A stretch of DNA of 64,000 nt, from NCBI RefSeq assembly GCF_051014685.1, contig NW_027478710.1, forward strand, positions 1 through 64,000, read 5' to 3'. The stretch comes from Ptiloglossa arizonensis (lineage: Eukaryota; Arthropoda; Insecta; Hymenoptera; Colletidae). A model generated the notes under the pieces. The model did no database searches. It worked only from the letters and a program-made list of their open reading frames with translations, and had not been told where the DNA came from. Below, in pieces: positions 11,136 through 24,755 of this stretch. The position numbers and the translations under genes are program-made. Positions within the stretch are counted from its first letter, which is position 1, and every line of letters starts with the position of its first letter.

Positions 11136-14100
11136 TCAAAATTTTCGCTGGTCTGATACTCGAAACCAATAACTGGAATGGCCTAGGGGAAAAGTACACA
11201 CACCATTGTAATCGGGCGAGTTTCTACTTTCAGATGCAACAGGAATTTCTCGAGTTCTCAATCCGTTCGCGAGATATGGGCGTTTGAAGTTATGGAACGG
11301 TTGAGAATCCATCAAAATTTTGGCAAGTCTGATTCCCGAAACCAATAACTACTATGGCCTAGGGGAAAAGTACACACACCATTGGAATCGGGCGAGTTTC
11401 TACTTTCAGATGCAACCGGAATTTCTCGAGTTCGTCAATCCGTTCGCGAGATATGGGAGTTTGAAGTTAAGGAATGGTTGAGAAACCATCAAAATATTCG
11501 CAACTCTGATTCCCGAAACCAATAACTACAAAGGCCTAGGGGAAAAGTGCACGTACCGTTGAAATCGGTCGAGTTTCTGCTTTCACATGCAATAGGAATT
11601 TCTCGTGTTCGTCAATCCGTTCGCGAGATATGGGAGTTAGAAGTTGAGGAATGGTTGAGCAACCACCAAAATTATCGCAAGTCTGATACTCGGAACCAAT
11701 AACTACTATGGCCTACGGGAAAAGTACACACACCATTGCAATCGGGCGAGTTTCTGCTTTCAGATGCAACAAGAATTTCTCGAGTTCGTCAATTCGTTCG
11801 CGAGATATGGGAGTTTGAAATTAAGGAATGGTTGAGCAACCATCAAAATTTTCGCAAGTCTGATTCCCGAAACCAATAACTACGAAGGCCTAGGGGAAAA
11901 GTACACGTACCGTTGAAATCGGGCGAGTTTCTGCTTTCACATGCAATAAGAATTTCTCGTGTTCGTCAATCCATTCGCGAGATATGGGAGTTTGAAGTTA
12001 AGGAATGGTTGAGAAACCATCAAAATTTTCGCAAGTCTGATTCCCGAAACCAATAACTACTATGGCCTAGGGGAAAAGTACACACACCATTGTAATCGGG
12101 CGAGTTTCTGCTTTCAGATGCAACAAGAATTTCTCGAGTTCGTCAATTCGTTCGCGAGATATGGGAGTTTGAAGTTAAGGAATGGTTGAACAACCATCAA
12201 AATTTTCGCAAGTCTGATTCCCGAAACCAATAACTACGAAGGCCTAGGGGAAAAATACACATACCGTTGTAATCGGGCGAGTATCTACTTTCAGATGCAA
12301 CAGGAATTTCTCGAGTTCGTCAATTCGTTCGCGAGATATGGGAGATTGAAATTAAGGAATGGTTGAGAAATCATCAAAATTTTCGCTGGTCTGATACTCG
12401 AGACCAATAACTGGAATGGCCTAGGGGAAAAGTACACACACCATTGTAATCGGGCGAGTTTCTACTTTCAGATGCAACAGGAATTTCTCGATTTCTCAAT
12501 CTGTTCGCGAGATATGGGAGTTTGAAGTTTTGGAACGGTTGAGAATCCATCAAAATTTTCGCAAGTCTGATTCCCGAAACCAATAACTACTATGGCCTAG
12601 GGGAAAAGTACACACACCATTGGAATCGGGCGAGTTTCTACTTTCAGATGCAACAGGAATTTCTCGAGTTCGTCAAACCGTTCGCGAGATATGGGAGTTT
12701 GAAGTTAAGGAATGGTTGAGAAACCATCAAAATATTCGCAACTCTGATTCCCGAAACCAATAACTACAAAGGCCCAGGGGAAAAGTACACGTACCGTTGA
12801 AATCGGGCGAATTTCTGCTTTCACATGCAATAGGAATTTCTCGTGTTCGTCAATCCGTTCGCGAGATATGGGAGTTTGAAGTTAAGGAACGTTTGAGAAA
12901 CCATCAAAATTTTCGCAAGTCTGATACTCGAAACCAATAACTACTATGGCCTAGGGCAAAAATACACATTCCGTTGTAATCGGGCGAGTCTCTGCTTTCA
13001 GATGCAACAGGAACTTCTCGAATTCGTCAATCCGTTCGCGAGATATGGGAGTTTGAAGTTAAGGAATGGTTGAGAAACCGTCAAAATTTTCGCAACTCTG
13101 ATTCCCGAAACCAATAACTACGAAGGCATAGTGGAAAAGTACAGGTACCGTTGAAATCGGGCGAGTTTCTGCTTTCACATGCAATAAGAATTTCTCGAGT
13201 TCGTCAATCCGTTCGCGAGATATGTAAGTGTGAAGTTAAGGAATGGTTGAGAAACCATCAAAATTTTCGCAAGTCTGATACTCGAAACCAATAACTACTA
13301 TGGCCTAGGGCAAAAATACACATTCCGTTGTAATCGGACGAGTCTCTGCTTTCAGATGCAACAGGAACTTCTCGAATTCGTCAATCCGTTCGCGAGATAT
13401 GGGAGTTTGAAGTTAAGGAATGGTTGAGAAACCGTCAAAATTTTCGCAACTCTGATTCCCGAAACCAATAACTACTATGGCCTAGGGGAAAAGTACACAT
13501 ACCGTTGTAATCGGGCAAGTTTCTACTTTCAGATGCAGCAGGAACTTCTCGAGTTCGTCAATCCGTTCGCGAGATATGGGAGTTTGAAGTTAAGGAATGG
13601 TTGAGAAACCATCAAAATTTTCGCAAGTCTGATTCCCGAAACCAATAACTACTATGGCCTAGGGGAAAAGTACACACACCATTGCAATCGGGCGAGTTTC
13701 TGCTTTCAGATGCAACAAGAATTTCTCGAGTTCGTCAATTCGTTCGCGAGATATGGGAGTTTGAAGTTAAGGAATGGTTGAGCAACCAACAAAATTTTCG
13801 CAAGTCTGATTCCCGAAACCAATAACTACGAAGGCCTAGGGGAAAAATACACATACCGTTGTAATCGGGCGAGTTTCTACTTTCAGATGCAACAGGAATT
13901 TCTCGAGTTCGTCAATCCGTTCCCGAGATATGGGAGTTTGAAATTAAGGAATGGTTGAGATATCATCAAAATTTTCGCTGGTCTGATACTCGAAACCAAT
14001 AACTACGAAGGCCTAGGGGAAAAATACACATACCGTTGTAATCGGGCGAGTATCTACTTTCAGATGCAACAGGAATTTCTCGAGTTCGTCAATTCGTTCG

Positions 14101-15734
14101 CGAGATATGGGAGATTGAAATTAAGGAATGGTTGAGAAATCATCAAAATTTTCGCTGGTCTGATACTCGAGACCAATAACTGGAATGGCCTAGGGGAAAA
14201 GTACACACACCATTGTAATCGGGCGAGTTTCTACTTTCAGATGCAACAGGAATTTCTCGATTTCTCAATCTGTTCGCGAGATATGGGAGTTTGAAGTTTT
14301 GGAACGGTTGAGAATCCATCAAAATTTTCGCAAGTCTGATTCCCGAAACCAATAACTACTATGGCCTAGGGGAAAAGTACACACACCATTGGAATCGGGC
14401 GAGTTTCTACTTTCAGATGCAACAGGAATTTCTCGAGTTCGTCAAACCGTTCGCGAGATATGGGAGTTTGAAGTTAAGGAATGGTTGAGAAACCATCAAA
14501 ATATTCGCAACTCTGATTCCCGAAACCAATAACTACAAAGGCCCAGGGGAAAAGTACACGTACCGTTGAAATCGGGCGAATTTCTGCTTTCACATGCAAT
14601 AGGAATTTCTCGTGTTCGTCAATCCGTTCGCGAGATATGGGAGTTTGAAGTTAAGGAACGTTTGAGAAACCATCAAAATTTTCGCAAGTCTGATACTCGA
14701 AACCAATAACTACTATGGCCTAGGGCAAAAATACACATTCCGTTGTAATCGGGCGAGTCTCTGCTTTCAGATGCAACAGGAACTTCTCGAATTCGTCAAT
14801 CCGTTCGCGAGATATGGGAGTTTGAAGTTAAGGAATGGTTGAGAAACCGTCAAAATTTTCGCAACTCTGATTCCCGAAACCAATAACTACGAAGGCATAG
14901 TGGAAAAGTACAGGTACCGTTGAAATCGGGCGAGTTTCTGCTTTCACATGCAATAAGAATTTCTCGAGTTCGTCAATCCGTTCGCGAGATATGTAAGTGT
15001 GAAGTTAAGGAATGGTTGAGAAACCATCAAAATTTTCGCAAGTCTGATACTCGAAACCAATAACTACTATGGCCTAGGGCAAAAATACACATTCCGTTGT
15101 AATCGGACGAGTCTCTGCTTTCAGATGCAACAGGAACTTCTCGAATTCGTCAATCCGTTCGCGAGATATGGGAGTTTGAAGTTAAGGAATGGTTGAGAAA
15201 CCGTCAAAATTTTCGCAACTCTGATTCCCGAAACCAATAACTACTATGGCCTAGGGGAAAAGTACACATACCGTTGTAATCGGGCAAGTTTCTACTTTCA
15301 GATGCAGCAGGAACTTCTCGAGTTCGTCAATCCGTTCGCGAGATATGGGAGTTTGAAGTTAAGGAATGGTTGAGAAACCATCAAAATTTTCGCAAGTCTG
15401 ATTCCCGAAACCAATAACTACTATGGCCTAGGGGAAAAGTACACACACCATTGCAATCGGGCGAGTTTCTGCTTTCAGATGCAACAAGAATTTCTCGAGT
15501 TCGTCAATTCGTTCGCGAGATATGGGAGTTTGAAGTTAAGGAATGGTTGAGCAACCAACAAAATTTTCGCAAGTCTGATTCCCGAAACCAATAACTACGA
15601 AGGCCTAGGGGAAAAATACACATACCGTTGTAATCGGGCGAGTTTCTACTTTCAGATGCAACAGGAATTTCTCGAGTTCGTCAATCCGTTCCCGAGATAT
15701 GGGAGTTTGAAATTAAGGAATGGTTGAGATATCA
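11136..15734 (+). repeat. HOR copy 3, expanded to 26 monomers (4599 bp)
   Basis: m1-m8 span 11136-12373 but m4 and m5 are fused near 11716, leaving 7 monomers. m9 at 12374 is followed by m10, m11, m12, an extra pair (mX near 13125 with GTACAGGTACC and ATGTAAGTGTG, then a second m12), m13, m14, m15 and an m15/m8 fusion. m9 recurs at 14143 with the same series again. The 10-monomer block is therefore a tandem duplication of 1769 bp. Confidence 0.92.
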
Positions 15735-15767
15735 TCAAAATTTTCGCTGGTCTGATACTCGAAACCA
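12230..15767 (+). repeat. 1769-bp tandem segmental duplication (10 monomers)
   Basis: About 12230-13998 is repeated at about 13999-15767. Shared private variants at a 1769-bp offset include AATCTGTTCG and GAAGTTTTGG in m9, GGCATAGTGG in mX, ATCGGACGAG in the second m12 (13338 and 15107) and GATGCAGCAGG in m13. The junction near 13990 joins an m15/m1-type GATACTCGAAACC to CTACGAAGG of m8. Confidence 0.92.
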
Positions 15768-18387
15768 ATAACTGGAATGGCCTAGGGGAAAAGTACACAC
15801 ACCATTGTAATCGGGCGAGTTTCTACATTCAGATGCAACAGGAATTTCTCGAGTTCTCAATCCGTTCGCGAGATATGGGAGTTTGAAGTTATGGAACGGT
15901 TGAGAATCCATCAAAATTTTCGCAAGTCTGATTCCCGAAACCAATAACTACTATGGCCTAGGGGAAAAGTACACACACCATTGGAATCGGGCGAGTTTCT
16001 ACTTTCAGATGCAACCGGAATTTCTCGAGTTCGTCAATCCGTTCGCGAGATATGGGAGTTTGAAGTTAAGGAATGGTTGAGAAACCATCAAAATATTCGC
16101 AACTCTGATTCCCGAAACCAATAACTACAAAGGCCTAGGGGAAAAGTGCACGTACCGTTGAAATCGGTCGAGTTTCTGCTTTCACATGCAATAGGAATTT
16201 CTCGTGTTCGTCAATCCGTTCGCGAGATATGGGAGTTAGAAGTTGAGGAATGGTTGAGCAACCACCAAAATTATCGCAAGTCTGATACTCGGAACCAATA
16301 ACTACTATGGCCTAGGGGAAAAGTACACACACCGTTGTAATCGGGCAAGTTTCTACTTTCAGATGCAACAGGAATTTCTCGAGTTCGTCAATCCGTTCGC
16401 GAGATATGGGAGTTTGAATTTAAGGAACGTTTGAGAAACCATCAAAATTTTCGCAAGTCTGATACTCGGAACCAATAACTACTATGGCCTAGGGGAAAAG
16501 TACACACACCATTGCAATCGGGCGAGTTTCTGCTTTCAGATGCAACAAGAATTTCTCGAGTTCGTCAATTCGTTCGCGAGATATGGGAGTTTGAAGTTAA
16601 GGAATGGTTGAGCAACCATCAAAATTTTCGCAAGTCTGATTCCCGAAACCAATAACTACGAAGGCCTAGGGGAATAGTACACGTACCGTTGAAATCGGGC
16701 GAGTTTCTGCTTTCACATGCAATAAGAATTTCTCGTGTTCGTCAATCCATTCGCGAGATATGGGAGTTTGAAGTTAAGGAATGGTTGAGAAACCATCAAA
16801 ATTTTCGCAAGTCTGATTCCCGAAACCAATAACTACTATGGCCTAGGGGAAAAGTACACACACCATTGTAATCGGGCGAGTTTCTGCTTTCAGATGCAAC
16901 AAGAATTTCTCGAGTTCGTCAATTCGTTCGCGAGATATGGGAGTTTGAAGTTAAGGAATGGTTGAACAACCATCAAAATTTTCGCAAGTCTGATTCCCGA
17001 AACCAATAACTACGAATGCCTAGGGGAAAAATACACATACCGTTGTAATCGGGCGAGTATCTACTTTCAGATGCAACAGGAATTTCTCGAGTTCGTCAAT
17101 TCGTTCGCGAGATATGGGAGATTGAAATTAAGGAATGGTTGAGAAATCATCAAAATTTTCGCAGGTCTGATACTCGAGACCAATAACTGGAATGGCCTAG
17201 GGGAAAAGTACACACACCATTGTAATCGGGCGAGTTTCTACTTTCAGATGCAACAGGAATTTCTCGATTTCTCAATCCGTTCGCGAGATATGGGAGTTTG
17301 AAGTTATGGAACGGTTGAGAATCCATCAAAATTTTCGCAAGTCTGATTCCCGAAATCAATAACTACTATGGCCTAGGGGAAAAGTACACACACCATTGTA
17401 ATCGGGCGAGTTTCTACTTTCAGATGCAACAGGAATTTCTCGAGTTCGTCAAATCGTTCGCGAGATATGGGAGTTTGAAGTTAAGGAATGGTTGAGAAAC
17501 CATCAAAATATTCGCAACTCTGATTCCCGAAACCAATAACTACAAAGGCCCAGGGGAAAAGTACACGTACCGTTGAAATCGGGCGAGTTTCTGCTTTCAC
17601 ATGCAATAGGAATTTCTCGTGTTCGTCAATCCGTTCGCGAGATATGGGAGTTTGAAGTTAAGGAACGTTTGAGAAACCATCAAAATTTTCGCAAGTCTGA
17701 TACTCGAAACCAATAACTACTATGGCCTAGGGCAAAAATACACATTCCGTTGTAATCGGGCGAGTCTCTGCTTTCAGATGCAACAGGAACTTCTCGAATT
17801 CGTCAATCCGTTCGCGAGATATGGGAGTTTGAAGTTAAGGAATGGTTGAGAAACCGTCAAAATTTTCGCAACTCTGATTCCCGAAACCAATAACTACTAT
17901 GGCCTAGGGGAAAAGTACACATACCGTTGTAATCGGGCAAGTTTCTACTTTCAGATGCAACAGGAACTTCTCGAGTTCGTCAATCCGTTCGCGAGATATG
18001 GGAGTTTGAAGTTAAGGAATGGTTGAGAAACCATCAAAATTTTCGCAAGTCTGATTCCCGAAACCAATAACTACTATGGCCTAGGGGAAAAGTGCACACA
18101 CCATTGCAATCGGGCGAGTTTCTGCTTTCAGATGCAACAAGAATTTCTCGAGTTCGTCAATTCGTTCGCGAGATATGGGAGTTTGAAGTTAAGGAATGGT
18201 TGAGCAACCAACAAAATTTTCGCAAGTCTGATTCCCGAAACCAATAACTACGAAGGCCTAGGGGAAAAATACACATACCGTTGTAATCGGGCGAGTTTCT
18301 ACTTTCAGATGCAACAGGAATTTCTCGAGTTCGTCAATCCGTTCCCGAGATATGGGAGTTTGAAATTAAGGAATGTTTGAGATATCA
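15735..18387 (+). repeat. HOR copy 4, canonical 15-mer (2653 bp)
   Basis: m1 at 15735, m9 at 17150 (1415 bp, 8 monomers), next m1 at 18388 (1238 bp, 7 monomers). The order is the same as in copy 2 with only scattered substitutions, for example CTACATTCAG in m1, GGGGAATAGTAC in m6 and GTCAAATCG in m10. Confidence 0.93.
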
Positions 18388-21300
18388 TCAAAATTTTCGC
18401 TGGTCTGATACTCGAAACCAATAACTGGAATGGCCTAGGGGAAAAGTACACACACCATTGTAATCGGGCGAGTTTCTACTTTCAGATGCAACAGGAATTT
18501 CTCGAGTTCTCAATCCGTTCGCGAGATATGGGAGTTTGAAGTTATGGAACGGTTGAGAATCCATCAAAATTTTCGCAAGTCTGATTCCCGAAACCAATAA
18601 CTACTATGGCCTAGGGGAAAAGTACACACACCATTGGAATCGGGCGAGTTTCTACTTTCAGATGCAACCGGAATTTCTCGAGTTCGTCAATCCGTTCGCG
18701 AGATATGGGAGTTTGAAGTTAAGGAATGGTTGAACAACCATCAAAATTTTCGCAAGTCTGATTCCCGAAACCAATAACTACGAAGGCCTAGGGGAAAAGT
18801 ACACACACCATTGTAATCGGGCGAGTTTCTGCTTTCAGATGCAACAAGAATTTCTCGTGTTCGTCAATCCGTTCGCGAGATATGGGAGTTAGAAGTTGAG
18901 GAATGGTTGAGCAACCACCAAAATTATCGCAAGTCTGATACTCGGAACCAATAACTACTATGGCCTAGGGGAAAAGTACACACACCGTTGTAATCGGGCA
19001 AGTTTCTACTTTCAGATGCAACAGGAATTTCTCGAGTTCGTCAATCCGTTCGCGAGATATGGGAGTTTGAAGTTAAGGAACGTTTGAGAAACCATCAAAA
19101 TTTTCGCAAGTCTGATACTCGGAACCAATAACTACTATGGCCTAGGGGAAAAGTACACACACCATTGCAATCGGGCGAGTTTCTGCTTTCAGATGCAACA
19201 AGAATTTCTCGAGTTCGTCAATTCGTTCGCGAGATATGGGAGTTTGAAGTTAAGGAATGGTTGAGCAACCATCAAAATTTTCGCAAGTCTGATTCCCGAA
19301 ACCAATAACTACGAAGGCCTAGGGGAAAAGTACACGTACCGTTGAAATCGGGCGAGTTTCTGCTTTCACATGCAATAAGAATTTCTCGTGTTCGTCAATC
19401 CATTCGCGAGATATGGGAGTTTGAAGTTAAGGAATGGTTGAGAAACCATCAAAATTTTCGCAAGTCTGATTCCCGAAACCAATAACTACTATGGCCTAGG
19501 GGAAAAGTACACACACCATTGTAATCGGGCGAGTTTCTGCTTTCAGATGCAACAAGAATTTCTCGAGTTCGTCAATTCGTTCGCGAGATATGGGAGTTTG
19601 AAGTTAAGGAATGGTTGAACAACCATCAAAATTTTCGCAAGTCTGATTCCCGAAACCAATAACTACGAAGGCCTAGGGGAAAAATACACATACCGTTGTA
19701 ATCGGGCGAGTATCTACTTTCAGATGCAACAGGAATTTCTCGAGTTCGTCAATTCGTTCGCGAGATATGGGAGATTGAAATTAAGGAATGGTTGAGAAAT
19801 CATCAAAACTTTCGCTGGTCTGATACTCGAGACCAATAACTGGAATGGCCTAGGGGAAAAGTACACACACCATTGTAATCGGGCGAGTTTCTACTTTCAG
19901 ATGCAACAGGAATTTCTCGATTTCTCAATCCGTTCGCGAGATATGGGAGTTTGAAGTTATGGAACGGTTGAGAATCCATCAAAATTTTCGCAAGTCTGAT
20001 TCCCGAAACCAATAACTACTATGGCCTAGGGGAAAAGTACACACACCATTGGAATCGGGCGAGTTTCTACTTTCAGATGCAACCGGAATTTCTCGAGTTC
20101 GTCAATCCGTTCGCGAGATATGGGAGTTTGAAGTTAAGGAATGGTTGAACAACCATCAAAATTTTCGCAAGTCTGATTCCCGAAACCAATAACTACGAAG
20201 GCCTAGGGGAAAAGTACACACACCATTGTAATCGGGCGAGTTTCTGCTTTCAGATGCAACAAGAATTTCTCGTGTTCGTCAATCCGTTCGCGAGATATGG
20301 GAGTTAGAAGTTGAGGAATGGTTGAGCAACCACCAAAATTATCGCAAGTCTGATACTCGGAACCAATAACTACTATGGCCTAGGGGAAAAGTACACACAC
20401 CGTTGTAATCGGGCAAGTTTCTACTTTCAGATGCAACAGGAATTTCTCGAGTTCGTCAATCCGTTCGCGAGATATGGGAGTTTGAAGTTAAGGAACGTTT
20501 GAGAAACCATCAAAATTTTCGCAAGTCTGATACTCGGAACCAATAACTACTATGGCCTAGGGGAAAAGTACACACACCATTGCAATCGGGCGAGTTTCTG
20601 CTTTCAGATGCAACAAGAATTTCTCGAGTTCGTCAATTCGTTCGCGAGATATGGGAGTTTGAAGTTAAGGAATGGTTGAGCAACCATCAAAATTTTCGCA
20701 AGTCTGATTCCCGAAACCAATAACTACGAAGGCCTAGGGGAAAAGTACACGTACCGTTGAAATCGGGCGAGTTTCTGCTTTCACATGCAATAAGAATTTC
20801 TCGTGTTCGTCAATCCATTCGCGAGATATGGGAGTTTGAAGTTAAGGAATGGTTGAGAAACCATCAAAATTTTCGCAAGTCTGATTCCCGAAACCAATAA
20901 CTACTATGGCCTAGGGGAAAAGTACACACACCATTGTAATCGGGCGAGTTTCTGCTTTCAGATGCAACAAGAATTTCTCGAGTTCGTCAATTCGTTCGCG
21001 AGATATGGGAGTTTGAAGTTAAGGAATGGTTGAACAACCATCAAAATTTTCGCAAGTCTGATTCCCGAAACCAATAACTACGAAGGCCTAGGGGAAAAAT
21101 ACACATACCGTTGTAATCGGGCGAGTATCTACTTTCAGATGCAACAGGAATTTCTCGAGTTCGTCAATTCGTTCGCGAGATATGGGAGATTGAAATTAAG
21201 GAATGGTTGAGAAATCATCAAAATTTTCGCTGGTCTGATACTCGAGACCAATAACTGGAATGGCCTAGGGGAAAAGTACACACACCATTGTAATCGGGCG

Positions 21301-22809
21301 AGTTTCTACTTTCAGATGCAACAGGAATTTCTCGATTTCTCAATCCGTTCGCGAGATATGGGAGTTTGAAGTTATGGAACGGTTGAGAATCCATCAAAAT
21401 TTTCGCAAGTCTGATTCCCGAAACCAATAACTACTATGGCCTAGGGGAAAAGTAGACACACCATTGTAATCGGGCGAGTTTCTACTTTCAGATGCAACAG
21501 GAATTTCTCGAGTTCGTCAAACCGTTCGCGAGATATGGGAGTTTGAAGTTAAGGAATGGTTGAGAAACCATCAAAATATTCGCAACTCTGATTCCCGAAA
21601 CCAATAACTACAAAGGCCCAGGGGAAAAGTACACGTACCGTTGAAATCGGGCGAATTTCTGCTTTCACATGCAATAGGAATTTCTCGTGTTCGTCAATCC
21701 GTTCGCGAGATATGGGAGTTTGAAGTTAAGGAACGTTTGAGAAACCATCAAAATTTTCGCAAGTCTGATACTCGAAACCAATAACTACTATGGCCTAGGG
21801 CAAAAATACACATTCCGTTGTAATCGGGCGAGTCTCTGCTTTCAGATGCAACAGGAACTTCTCGAATTCGTCAATCCGTTCGCGAGATATGGGAGTTTGA
21901 AGTTAAGGAATGGTTGAGAAACCGTCAAAATTTTCGCAACTCTGATTCCCGAAACCAATAACTACGAAGGCCTAGTGGAAAAGTACAGGTACCGTTGAAA
22001 TCGGGCGAGTTTCTGCTTTCACATGCAATAAGAATTTCTCGAGTTCGTCAATCCGTTCGCGAGATATGTAAGTGTGAAGTTAAGGAATGGTTGAGAAACC
22101 GTCAAAATTTTCGCAAGTCTGATACTCGAAACCAATAACTACTATGGCCTAGGGCAAAAATACACATTCCGTTGTAATCGGGCGAGTCTCTGCTTTCAGA
22201 TGCAACAGGAACTTCTCGAATTCGTCAATCCGTTCGCGAGATATGGGAGTTTGAAGTTAAGGAATGGTTGAGAAACCGTCAAAATTTTCGCAACTCTGAT
22301 TCCCGAAACCAATAACTACTATGGCCTAGGGGAAAAGTACACATACCGTTGTAATCGGGCAAGTTTCTACTTTCAGATGCAACAGGAACTTCTCGAGTTC
22401 GTCAATCCGTTCGCGAGATATGGGAGTTTGAAGTTAAGGAATGGTTGAGAAACCATCAAAATTTTCGCAAGTCTGATTCCCGAAACCAATAACTACTATG
22501 GCCTAGGGGAAAAGTACACACACCATTGCAATCGGGCGAGTTTCTGCTTTCAGATGCAACAAGAATTTCTCGAGTTCGTCAATTCGTTCGCGAGATATGG
22601 GAGTTTGAAGTTAAGGAATGGTTGAGCAACCAACATAATTTTCGCAAGTCTGATTCCCGAAACCAATAACTACGAAGGCCTAGGGGAAAAATACACATAC
22701 CGTTGTAATCGGGCGAGTTTCTACTTTCAGATGCAACAGGAATTTCTCGAGTTCGTCAATCCGTTCCCGAGATATGGGAGTTTGAAATTAAGGAATGGTT
22801 GAGATATCA
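18388..22809 (+). repeat. HOR copy 5, expanded to 25 monomers (4422 bp)
   Basis: m1, m2, then a hybrid monomer mH near 18780 (starts CTACGAAGG with CCATTGTAATC, ends like m3 with GTTAGAAGTTGAGG), then m4-m8 and m9 at 19803. m9 is followed not by m10 but by m2, mH and m4-m8 again, then a second m9 at 21218. The second half carries the extra mX plus m12 pair, giving 9 monomers to the next m1. Confidence 0.92.
18600..21427 (+). repeat. 1415-bp tandem segmental duplication (8 monomers)
   Basis: The m2-mH-m4-m5-m6-m7-m8-m9 block is present twice at a 1415-bp offset. In the second copy m2 follows m9 instead of m1, so the exchange took place between the two 1-bp-deletion monomers m1 and m9. The copies look almost identical by eye (one private difference is CAAAACTTTCG near 19808). 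Confidence 0.9.
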
Positions 22810-24755
22810 TCAAAATTTTCGCTGGTCTGATACTCGAAACCAATAACTGGAATGGCCTAGGGGAAAAGTACACACACCATTGTAATCGGGCGAGTTTCTA
22901 CTTTCAGATGCAACAGGAATTTCTCGAGTTCTCAATCCGTTCGCGAGATATGGGAGTTTGAAGTTATGGAACGGTTGAGAATCCATCAAAATTTTCGCAA
23001 GTCTGATTCCCGAAACCAATAACTACTATGGCCTAGGGGAAAAGTACACACACCATTGGAATCGGGCGAGTTTCTACTTTCAGATGCAACCGGAATTTCT
23101 CGAGTTCGTCAATCCGTTCGCGAGATATGGGAGTTTGAAGTTAAGGAATGGTTGAGAAACCATCAAAATATTCGCAACTCTGATTCCCGAAACCAATAAC
23201 TACAAAGGCCTAGGGGAAAAGTGCACGTACCGTTGAAATCGGTCGAGTTTCTGCTTTCACATGCAATAAGAATTTCTCGTGTTCGTCAATCCATTCGCGA
23301 GATATGGGAGTTTGAAGTTAAGGAATGGTTGAGAAACCATCAAAATTTTCGCAAGTCTGATTCCCGAAACCAATAACTACTATGGCCTAGGGGAAAAGTA
23401 CACACACCATTGTAATCGGGCGAGTTTCTGCTTTCAGATGCAACAAGAATTTCTCGAGTTCGTCAATTCGTTCGCGAGATATGGGAGTTTGAAGTTAAGG
23501 AATGGTTGAACATCCATCAAAATTTTCGCAAGTCTGATTCCCGAAACCAATAACTACGAATGCCTAGGGGAAAAATACACATACCGTTGTAATCGGGCGA
23601 GTATCTACTTTCAGATGCAACAGGAATTTCTCGAGTTCGTCAATCCGTTCGCGAGATATGGGAGTTTGAAGTTATGGAACGGTTGAGAATCCATCAAAAT
23701 TTTCGCAAGTCTGATTCCCGAAACCAATAACTACTATGGCCTAGGGGAAAAGTACACACACCATTGTAATCGGGCGAGTTTCTACTTTCAGATGCAACAG
23801 GAATTTCTCGAGTTCGTCAAATCGTTCGCGAGATATGGGAGTTTGAAGTTAAGGAATGGTTGAGAAACCATCAAAATATTCGCAACTCTGATTCCCGAAA
23901 CCAATAACTACAAAGGCCCAGGGGAAAAGTACACGTACCGTTGAAATCGGGCGAGTTTCTGCTTTCACATGCAATAGGAATTTCTCGTGTTCGTCAATCC
24001 GTTCGCGAGATATGGGAGTTTGAAGTTAAGGAACGTTTGAGAAACCATCAAAATTTTCGCAAGTCTGATACTCGAAACCAATAACTACTATGGCCTAGGG
24101 CAAAAATACACATTCCGTTGTAATCGGGCGAGTCTCTGCTTTCAGATGCAACAGGAACTTCTCGAATTCGTCAATCCGTTCGCGAGATATGGGAGTTTGA
24201 AGTTAAGGAATGGTTGAGAAACCGTCAAAATTTTCGCAACTCTGATTCCCGAAACCAATAACTACTATGGCCTAGGGGAAAAGTACACATACCGTTGTAA
24301 TCGGGCAAGTTTCTACTTTCAGATGCAACAGGAACTTCTCGAGTTCGTCAATCCGTTCGCGAGATATGGGAGTTTGAAGTTAAGGAATGGTTGAGAAACC
24401 AACAAAATTTTCGCAAGTCTGATTCCCGAAACCAATAACTACTATGGCCTAGGGGAAAAGTGCACACACCATTGCAATCGGGCGAGTTTCTGCTTTCAGA
24501 TGCAACAAGAATTTCTCGAGTTCGTCAATTCGTTCGCGAGATATGGGAGTTTGAAGTTAAGGAATGGTTGAGCAACCAACAAAATTTTCGCAAGTCTGAT
24601 TCCCGAAACCAATAACTACGAAGGCCTAGGGGAAAAATACACATACCGTTGTAATCGGGCGAGTTTCTACTTTCAGATGCAACAGGAATTTCTCGAGTTC
24701 GTCAATCCGTTCCCGAGATATGGGAGTTTGAAATTAAGGAATGGTTGAGAAATCA
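22810..24755 (+). repeat. HOR copy 6, contracted to 11 monomers (1946 bp)
   Basis: m1 and m2 are followed by an m3/m6 fusion near 23210, m7, then an m8/m9 fusion near 23640-23690. There the m8 start switches into the GTTATGGAACGG tail typical of m9, and the 1-bp deletion is lost. m10-m15 then follow in normal order. Four monomers are missing relative to the full repeat. Confidence 0.9.

Noticed and set aside
13970..14010. Possible transposon insertion at abrupt changes of monomer order
   Set aside because: Junctions keep the 177-bp phase and join two known monomer types; there is no target-site duplication, terminal repeat or foreign sequence.
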